Source: an uncultured Alphaproteobacteria bacterium
GTDB lineage: Bacteria; Pseudomonadota; Alphaproteobacteria; UBA11222
DNA: 58,095 bases
Reading direction: 5' to 3'
Assembly: GCA_937888955.1 (NCBI GenBank)
Contig: CALAQW010000177.1
Span: 1-58,095 of the forward strand
Shown here: positions 53,201-58,095 of the stretch, piece after piece
Layout of the letters: each line of letters starts with the position of its first letter
Position numbering within the stretch: the stretch's first letter is position 1
The notes under the pieces: generated by a model
What the model was told of the DNA's origin: nothing
Seen by the model: the letters and a program-made list of their open reading frames with translations, nothing else
Databases searched by the model: none
Made by a program: the position numbers and the translations under genes

Positions 53201-53989
53201 TCAGCGCAGGCCGATATCCTCCCCCCAGCGTTGCAGACCGGCCGTTTCAAGATCGAACAGGTCGAGCACCCGCCCCAGCCCGTGATCCACCATCTCCTCA
53301 AGTGATTTCGGGCGCGGATAGAAGGCGGGCATGGGCGGTGCGATGATCGCGCCCAGATCCGACAGCCGCGCCATATTGCGCAAATGCCCGCCATGCAGCG
53401 GCGATTCGCGCACCATCAGCACCAGCCGCCGCCGTTCCTTGAGAACCACATCGGCCGCGCGTGTGAGCAGATTTGAGGTCGCCCCGCTGGCGATTTCCGA
53501 CATGCTGCGGATCGAGCAGGGGGCAATGATCATGCCCATGGTTTTGAATGATCCGCTGGCGATGGCGGCGGCGACATCATTGATGTGATAATATTTATCA
53601 GCCTGCGTGGCGATCTCGCGCGGTTTGTAATCGGTCTCCTGCGTCATCGCGATTTCCGCCGCGCGGCTCATCACCAGATGGCTTTCAATTTCCAATTGTT
53701 TTAATAAAGTCAATAGTCTGACGCCATATTCCACACCGGTTGCGCCGCTGATGCCGACGATGATCCGGCGTGTCGGGGCAGGCTCGAGCGCAAGGCCCGC
53801 CTGTCGCAGCACCGCGCTGACGGGCACCTGCAGGACGCGCGCGAAAGGTTCCGCCCATTCAAGGTTGAGCGCCTGCCGTCCGCGAATGACACGGCTGACA
53901 ACGGCCCTGTCGCGACCGATGGCTTTTGCCAGATCTTCCTGGGTTGCACCGACGCGTTTGAGGTTTTCTCTAAACCAGTTCTCATTCAT
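53201..53989 (-). CDS. XRE-type HTH fused to UbiX-family flavin prenyltransferase
   Basis: From the ATG at 53989 the protein has 262 residues. Residues 5-63 are a full helix-turn-helix domain of the XRE/Cro type (TQEDLAKAIGRDRAVVSRVI, then LEWAEPFARVLQVPVSAVL). After a linker of about ten residues, a complete UbiX follows (74-262): IIVGISGATGVEYGVRLL (76-93), MIIAPCSIRSMSEIASG (153-169) and LVLMVRESPLHGGHLRNM (189-206). UbiX makes prenyl-FMN for UbiD decarboxylases. No ubiD is present in the window. A usual UbiX is about 190 residues without HTH. The upstream gap carries repeated AATATG elements, so it may regulate its own or neighbouring genes. A frame extension to 54055 would absorb those elements and is less likely. 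Confidence 0.9.
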   Translation of the reverse strand: MNENWFRENLKRVGATQEDLAKAIGRDRAVVSRVIRGRQALNLEWAEPFARVLQVPVSAVLRQAGLALEPAPTRRIIVGISGATGVEYGVRLLTLLKQLEIESHLVMSRAAEIAMTQETDYKPREIATQADKYYHINDVAAAIASGSFKTMGMIIAPCSIRSMSEIASGATSNLLTRAADVVLKERRRLVLMVRESPLHGGHLRNMARLSDLGAIIAPPMPAFYPRPKSLEEMVDHGLGRVLDLFDLETAGLQRWGEDIGLR

Positions 53990-54022
53990 GTGAGGAATGT
54001 GTGATGAATCGCTGACTGCGTC

Positions 54023-54067
54023 AATATGTATGGGCTGACATATTAAGAATTGCATGTTCTAATATGA
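54023..54067. promoter_or_regulatory. AATATG-element operator array between divergent genes
   Basis: Three copies of one element alternate in orientation: AATATGT (54023-54029, plus), ACATATT (54038-54044, minus) and AATATGA (54061-54067, plus). Copies one and two form a perfect 7-bp inverted repeat. Copies two and three form another, CATATTA/TAATATG (54039-54045 and 54060-54066), with about 21 bp between arm centres, two helical turns. A CTGACA/TAATAT promoter-like pair for the rightward DUF465 gene overlaps the array. It fits an operator for the adjacent HTH protein. Confidence 0.5.
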
Positions 54068-54084
54068 CATCCCGATGACCGTTG

Positions 54085-54092
54085 AAGGAGGT
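54085..54092 (+). promoter_or_regulatory. Full-length Shine-Dalgarno site of the second DUF465 gene
   Basis: AAGGAGGT, fully complementary to the 16S 3' end, lies four bases before the ATG at 54097. It fixes the start at 54097 rather than at an upstream start codon (54082), and predicts strong translation for a very small protein. Confidence 0.85.
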
Positions 54093-54096
54093 AACG

Positions 54097-54279
54097 ATGC
54101 ACCCTGAAGCGCAACTTGAAGCACTTCGCGTGGAACATGATCGGCTCGACGACGCCATAAAACGGGAGGCCCGCAGACCGGGCACCGACGATTTGCATCT
54201 GGCGGAGCTGAAGCGCGAAAAACTGCGCCTGAAGGATGCGATCCTGGAAATGCAGAAGGGGTCTGTCACCATCAATTAG
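54097..54279 (+). CDS. DUF465 (YdcH-like) small coiled-coil protein, copy 2
   Basis: The 60-residue YdcH-family protein begins MHPEAQLEALRVEHDRLDDAI and, after a turn (RRPGTDD), continues LHLAELKREKLRLKDAILEM. It is related to copy 1 (52848-53048) in layout and motif (ELKREKLRLKD here, RLKKKKLRLRD there), so the two are paralogues on opposite strands flanking the HTH-UbiX gene. It is transcribed divergently from that gene, across the AATATG array, and has an ideal ribosome site. Function unknown. Confidence 0.88.
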   Translation: MHPEAQLEALRVEHDRLDDAIKREARRPGTDDLHLAELKREKLRLKDAILEMQKGSVTIN

Positions 54280-54309
54280 CAAGCAGCAGGACAGCGTCCG
54301 CGGCCGGCG

Positions 54310-55155
54310 CTAGGCGGCCGGTTTGCGGGCCACGCAAATCAGATAGGGCGATGTGATCCGGTTGGGGCCCCGGCGCAAAAGCGCAAGCCCCAGACGGATC
54401 GGCAGGGTCAGTGCGATTTTGAGCGCCTGTGCGGGACGTGCACCCAGCAGGCGCTCAATCCGCCCCAGATGCAGCACGCCAAGATGCGCCGGCAGGGCAT
54501 AGTCGCAGGATAATATCGTCAGCCCGGCTTGTGCATGCGCGCGCGCCAGCATCGCCTTGTCGAGGGGGACATGCTTTGCGTAAAGCGCGGGGTTGAAGCA
54601 TTTTTGCAGCCGCCCGAGCGGACCTGTCATGTTCGGCACAAGGGTGATCATCAGCCCGCCGGGGCGGAGGAACGTGGCGCAGGCTTCGCAAGCGGTGGCG
54701 GTATCCGCGAAATGTTCCACGAGCCCGTTGCTCCACAATATGTCGAAACGACCGATAAGCGCTTCTGGCGGATCGAACATATCGGCGCGGAAAACCTCCC
54801 CCGGCACGGCGAGGGCGGTGAGCAATCGCTGCGCGCTCGCACAGCCTTCGGCCGAATAATCAAGCCCGCTGACCGCGAAACCGAACTGCTGATGGAAATA
54901 GGCAAGCCAGCGTGAGGCACCGCAGCCGATTTCGATGAAATGCGGCCCCGGCGGCGGATTTTCCCTGATGGTACGGGTAAAGAAGGCATGCAGGGCGCGG
55001 TTGACATAGTTACGCGGACCGGGCGCGGCCGGATCGATCGGCCGGAATGTGCCGGCTCCGGCCCAGACCCCGTCCCAATAAGCGCGGTCAGTGATGGCGC
55101 CGGCGCGGCCTTGTGGCCGTTCTTGAGGCCGCTCTTGGGGTTTTTGGCGGGGCAT
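54310..55155 (-). CDS. Class I SAM-dependent methyltransferase
   Basis: The 281-residue protein, from the ATG at 55155, has a Gln/Arg/Pro-rich N-terminus with short repeats (QERPQERPQ). The SAM-binding motif FIEIGCGASRWLAYFHQQF is near residues 71-89, SGLDYSAEGCASAQRLL near 92-108, ILWSNGLVEHF near 137-147 and FLRPGGLMITLVPN near 161-174. A hydrophobic stretch near the C-terminus may associate with membrane. It lies four bases downstream of the glycosyltransferase and probably methylates a glycan or lipid-linked product. The substrate is unproven. Confidence 0.88.
   Translation of the reverse strand: MPRQKPQERPQERPQGRAGAITDRAYWDGVWAGAGTFRPIDPAAPGPRNYVNRALHAFFTRTIRENPPPGPHFIEIGCGASRWLAYFHQQFGFAVSGLDYSAEGCASAQRLLTALAVPGEVFRADMFDPPEALIGRFDILWSNGLVEHFADTATACEACATFLRPGGLMITLVPNMTGPLGRLQKCFNPALYAKHVPLDKAMLARAHAQAGLTILSCDYALPAHLGVLHLGRIERLLGARPAQALKIALTLPIRLGLALLRRGPNRITSPYLICVARKPAA
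55115..55138 (-). repeat. 12-bp imperfect tandem repeat at the methyltransferase 5' end
   Basis: On the plus strand GGCCGTTCTTGA (55115-55126) is followed by GGCCGCTCTTGG (55127-55138), identical at ten of twelve positions. A partial third unit precedes them. They encode the QERP repeats of the N-terminus. Confidence 0.75.
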
Positions 55156-55159
55156 CGGC

Positions 55160-56101
55160 TTAGCCTTTGCCGCGCCGGGCGGGCAGACGGCCAAATGTCC
55201 AGACCCGGATCTGCCGGCCAAGCCACAGGATCATCAACCAGCCCGCATAAAGCCCCGCACGCAGTCCCGCGACCCGTCGCACGGCCCCGAACGTGCCCCA
55301 GACAAGCCGGCTCATGGCAAAGCGCGGCGCAAAGGGCTGCACGGCGCGCGGCAGCTTCGCGATAAGCGCCCCCCAGGGCAGCGCATCATCGCGGCTCATC
55401 CGCAATTGCCAATAGGGCTTGGGGTTGACCCGGTAATGCAGCACCGCGCCGGGCACATGCACAACCTCCCCCAGACAGGCGGCGGCCATCATCATCGGCA
55501 CTTCCTGCCCCCAGGCGGTCGCCCCGAAGCTCAGCCGTTGCAGGGCGGCGCGGCGCCACATGCCGTAAGTCTGAAAAAACTGCGGCTGGGCGGTTTTCCT
55601 GAGCCGTCCGGCGAGCCCGAGCCCGCGCGTATCGCCATCGAACGGGATCATCCGCCGGCTGCCATCAAGGGCGATTTCCTCCACATCCCCATAGGCGATG
55701 ATCGCCTCGGGATGGGCGATCAAGCCTGCGACGAGTTGTGACACGCAATCGGGCGCACGGGTATCGTCATGCGCGACCCACATGAAATAATCCCCATCCG
55801 CCTGCCGGGCGAGCCATTCGAAATTGCCGATCGCGCCGAGATCGCGCGTCTGCCGGTGATAGCGGATGCGCGGGTCGGCTGCCGCGTGGCGCGCGCAGAT
55901 ATCGGGTGTCGCATCGGTCGAGCAATTATCGGAAATCAGCAGCGTGATATGCGGATAATCCTGCGCGAGCGCCGCTGTGATCGCCTTGTCGAGAAGCGCT
56001 GCGCCATTGCGCACGGGCAGCCCCAAGGTGACCTGCGGCAAATCGCCCCTCACGTCGCTGCGGGGTGCGGGCGCGCTTGCCGATGCAGGGTTATTGTCCA
56101 T
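55160..56101 (-). CDS. Glycosyltransferase family 2
   Basis: The 313-residue GT-A fold enzyme, from the ATG at 56101, has [20 protein letters not shown] (about residues 23-42), [16 protein letters not shown] (about 52-67), the second acidic cluster [13 protein letters not shown] (about 104-116, with the D-D of a D-x-D-like metal site) and hydrophobic C-terminal segments (about 275-300). It overlaps the end of rpe by 11 bp and lies four bases before the methyltransferase, implying one operon. The product is likely a surface glycan; the sugar is unknown. Confidence 0.88.
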   Translation of the reverse strand: MDNNPASASAPAPRSDVRGDLPQVTLGLPVRNGAALLDKAITAALAQDYPHITLLISDNCSTDATPDICARHAAADPRIRYHRQTRDLGAIGNFEWLARQADGDYFMWVAHDDTRAPDCVSQLVAGLIAHPEAIIAYGDVEEIALDGSRRMIPFDGDTRGLGLAGRLRKTAQPQFFQTYGMWRRAALQRLSFGATAWGQEVPMMMAAACLGEVVHVPGAVLHYRVNPKPYWQLRMSRDDALPWGALIAKLPRAVQPFAPRFAMSRLVWGTFGAVRRVAGLRAGLYAGWLMILWLGRQIRVWTFGRLPARRGKG

Positions 56102-56768
56102 CCGGCGATGCGCCGCGCAGGCGGGCGATATTGCCGGCATAGGCGTCAGGGCCACCGGCAAAGGTCGCGGTACCGGCAACCAGAACATCGGCGCCCGCCG
56201 CGATCGCCTGCACCGCTGTGTCCGCATTGATGCCGCCATCCACCTGAAGGTCGATCGTCTTGCCCAGCGCATCGATCCGCTTGCGGATTTCACGCAATTT
56301 GTCGAGCTGGCTTGGAATGAATTTCTGGCCGCCAAAGCCGGGATTGACGCTCATCACCAGAATGAGGTCAAGCTCCTCGATCAGATAGTCGATCTCATCG
56401 ACCGGGGTCGCGGGATTGAGCGACAGCCCCGCTTTCTTGCCCAGCCGCTTGATCTCCTGAATCGTGCGGTGCGTATGCGCGCCGGCTTCCACATGCACGG
56501 TGATGATATCGGCGCCTGCCTCGGCAAAGGCCTCGAGATAGGGGTCAACCGGTGCGATCATCAGATGTACGTCGAAGATCTTGTCGGTATGCGGGCGCAG
56601 CGCCTTCACAACGCCGGGGCCAATCGTCAGGTTGGGTACGAAATGCCCGTCCATCACATCGATATGGATATAGTCCGCCCCGGCCTTGTCGATGGCGGCG
56701 ATTTCCGCGCCGAGCCTGGCAAAGTCGGCGGACAGGATCGAAGGGGCGATGCGGATTGGCTGTTGCAT
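56091..56768 (-). CDS. rpe: Ribulose-phosphate 3-epimerase
   Basis: The 225-residue TIM-barrel enzyme interconverts ribulose-5-phosphate and xylulose-5-phosphate in the pentose phosphate route. Family motifs are [16 protein letters not shown] (residues 5-20), [18 protein letters not shown] (about 35-52), [29 protein letters not shown] (about 125-153, cited only by its [11 protein letters not shown] core) and [10 protein letters not shown] near 179-188. Metal ligands His and Asp lie in HIDVMD and VDGG. It is the second gene of the rsmB-rpe operon. Confidence 0.96.
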   Translation of the reverse strand: MQQPIRIAPSILSADFARLGAEIAAIDKAGADYIHIDVMDGHFVPNLTIGPGVVKALRPHTDKIFDVHLMIAPVDPYLEAFAEAGADIITVHVEAGAHTHRTIQEIKRLGKKAGLSLNPATPVDEIDYLIEELDLILVMSVNPGFGGQKFIPSQLDKLREIRKRIDALGKTIDLQVDGGINADTAVQAIAAGADVLVAGTATFAGGPDAYAGNIARLRGASPDGQ

Positions 56769-56812
56769 GCGGCTTAGGTATCAGCTTGCGCGCCACTGTG
56801 CAATCGCAAGCC

Positions 56813-58095
56813 TCAGGGCTGACCCGAACGGCTGAGCCTTGCTGCATAAAACCCGTCCATGCCGCCCCGATCGGGCCACAGGCAGGGCAGGGTGCGCAAA
56901 TCGCCATTCTCTGTGATCGCCTGCTCGACAGCATCGAAGCCGGGAAATTCCGTGGCTGTGAGCGGGCGCCGGGTGAAATCCGTCCGGTTGGCAAGGAAAT
57001 TTGCAATCCGTTCCTCGCCTTCCTGAGGTTCGAGCGAGCAGGTGCAATAAACAAGCACGCCGCCGGGCGCAAGCATGTCAGCGGCTGCCGCAAGCAGCCG
57101 GTCCTGAAGCGCGGTGAGCGTCGCAATCTCGTCCCGGCTCTTGCGCCAGGGGATATCGGGATGCCGCCGGATCGTGCCGGTGGCCGAGCAGGGCGCGTCG
57201 AGCAGGATATGGGTAAAGGGCTGTGCGGGCCGCCATTCGGTCGCATCGGCGGTGACGGTTTCCGCGGTCAGTCCAAGCCGGGCGAGATTGCCGCTCAGCC
57301 GCGCTATCCGGCCCGCCGCGCGGTCAAGCGCGGTTACCTCCGCCCCTGCGGCGCAAAGCTGCGCGGTCTTGCCGCCCGGTGCCGCGCAAAGATCAAGTAC
57401 CCGCATTCCCTTGACATCGCCAAGCAGCCGCGCGGGCAGGCTGGCGGCGAAATCCTGTATCCACCAGTCACCTGCTTCAAAGCCGGACAATGTGGCGACC
57501 GCACCGCCGCCATTCCGGCGCAGACCGCCAAACGGCAAAGGTGCCGCATCAAGCGATACGGAATAATCGGATTGGGTGCTGTGATCGCGCAGGCTGAAAT
57601 CAAGCGGCGGCTCCGCAAGATGCGCGGTGGCGATGGCCTGCGCCTGTGCGGCACCATAATATGCCTCCCATCCCGCCCATAGCCAGTCAGGCGTGTTCAG
57701 CCGCCCCGCATCGCCCAGTGTGGCGAGCGTTTCCGCCCCCTCGCGTGCGGTCCGCCGCAGCAGCGCATTGACGAGGTTCTTGAAATGGCGCGCATTCCGG
57801 TCGCGCGTGGCAAGTTCCATTGCACTGGCGACCGCGGCATGGGGCGCTGTACCCAGAAACAGGATCTGCGCCGTGCCAAGCCGCAAAATATGTCTGGTCG
57901 GGCCGGCGCGGCGTGGCAGCGGGCGTTCCTGAAACGCCTTGAGCAATGCATCGATCTGCCCCAGATGCCGCAGGCATGTCATCAGCATGGTGCGCGCGAA
58001 GGCGCGGTCGCGATCTGCCAGCCGGGTCAGCGGACCATCCTTGGCAAGCCCCGCCTCCAATGCGCGGTCAAGCGGCATATCCTCATCGAGTATGC
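56813..58095 (-). CDS. rsmB: RsmB 16S rRNA m5C967 methyltransferase, 5' end cut by window
   Basis: At least 427 residues are visible. The N-terminal NusB-like RNA-binding domain (about residues 1-130) has DRDRAFARTMLMTCLRHLGQID. The catalytic domain has the SAM motif VLDLCAAPGGKTAQLCAAGA, the LLDAPCSATGTIRRHPDIPW motif with the first Cys, and VYCTCSLEPQEGEE with the catalytic Cys. An ATG lies at 58078, but the frame continues upstream (reading ILDED) to the window end and RsmB proteins normally have residues here. I therefore treat it as partial. It leads the rpe-glycosyltransferase-methyltransferase series. Confidence 0.95.
   Translation of the reverse strand, partial: ILDEDMPLDRALEAGLAKDGPLTRLADRDRAFARTMLMTCLRHLGQIDALLKAFQERPLPRRAGPTRHILRLGTAQILFLGTAPHAAVASAMELATRDRNARHFKNLVNALLRRTAREGAETLATLGDAGRLNTPDWLWAGWEAYYGAAQAQAIATAHLAEPPLDFSLRDHSTQSDYSVSLDAAPLPFGGLRRNGGGAVATLSGFEAGDWWIQDFAASLPARLLGDVKGMRVLDLCAAPGGKTAQLCAAGAEVTALDRAAGRIARLSGNLARLGLTAETVTADATEWRPAQPFTHILLDAPCSATGTIRRHPDIPWRKSRDEIATLTALQDRLLAAAADMLAPGGVLVYCTCSLEPQEGEERIANFLANRTDFTRRPLTATEFPGFDAVEQAITENGDLRTLPCLWPDRGGMDGFYAARLSRSGQP

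Noticed and set aside
1..58095. CRISPR arrays, insertion sequences, prophage or toxin-antitoxin genes
   Set aside because: Read for regularly spaced repeats, transposase motifs and phage or toxin genes on both strands; none was seen.

Overview
The window is a gene-dense, high-GC stretch of an alphaproteobacterial chromosome with about 60 protein genes, one tRNA and no mobile elements. Several features point to the Alphaproteobacteria. The proton-translocating transhydrogenase is split into three genes. A 46-residue aa3-oxidase subunit IV sits beside it. COQ7 and COQ9 are both present. A mesaconyl-CoA hydratase gene lies directly upstream of sdhCDAB, as I recall from Rhodobacter-type genomes, and ornithine-lipid genes olsBA are present. 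I cannot name a genus from the sequence.

Layout. 1-10.6 kb: a membrane methyltransferase (possibly cut by the left edge), a SAM methyltransferase, an enoyl-CoA hydratase-like protein with an F420-type luciferase-like oxidoreductase, coq7-dsbB, a PAS histidine kinase without a partner regulator, a YqaA-type membrane protein, tRNA-Leu(CAA), a beta-carbonic anhydrase, and olsBA behind a likely Pho box. 10.6-22.05 kb: one long nitrogen-scavenging operon, urtABCDE-ureDABCEFG plus a 73-residue His-containing membrane protein, behind a consensus-matching sigma-54 promoter. 22.0-28.1 kb: a fused NDP-forming acyl-CoA synthetase/GNAT protein, an L,D-transpeptidase, a Tat-exported DUF882 protein and a short-chain dehydrogenase. 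28.4-33.2 kb: mesaconyl-CoA hydratase and sdhCDAB, ending in a strong hairpin. 33.2-37.4 kb: a TPR protein, a YeeZ-like epimerase, a small membrane protein, a GPH-type transporter and a small lipoprotein. 37.5-43.3 kb: a coenzyme F420 cluster, fno-cofE-cofD-cofC-cofGH. 43.3-50.6 kb: small oxidase subunit, pntAa-pntAb-pntB, def-COQ9, pabB-pabA-pabC. 50.7-54.3 kb: thioesterase, malonyl-CoA decarboxylase, and an XRE-type HTH fused to a UbiX flavin prenyltransferase between two DUF465 genes. 54.3 kb to the end: rsmB-rpe-glycosyltransferase-methyltransferase, with rsmB running off the right edge.

How the parts fit. The urt/ure operon imports urea and hydrolyses it under predicted RpoN control. OlsBA make phosphorus-free membrane lipids under predicted PhoB control. 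Mesaconyl-CoA hydratase and succinate dehydrogenase link C2/C3 assimilation to the TCA cycle and quinone pool, and COQ7, COQ9 and possibly UbiX serve ubiquinone. The F420 genes form a self-contained pathway whose visible client is the LLM oxidoreductase about 35 kb away.

The least expected element is the HTH-UbiX fusion, whose upstream region carries three copies of an AATATG element in alternating orientation. It looks like a possible self-regulating flavin-prenyltransferase switch.
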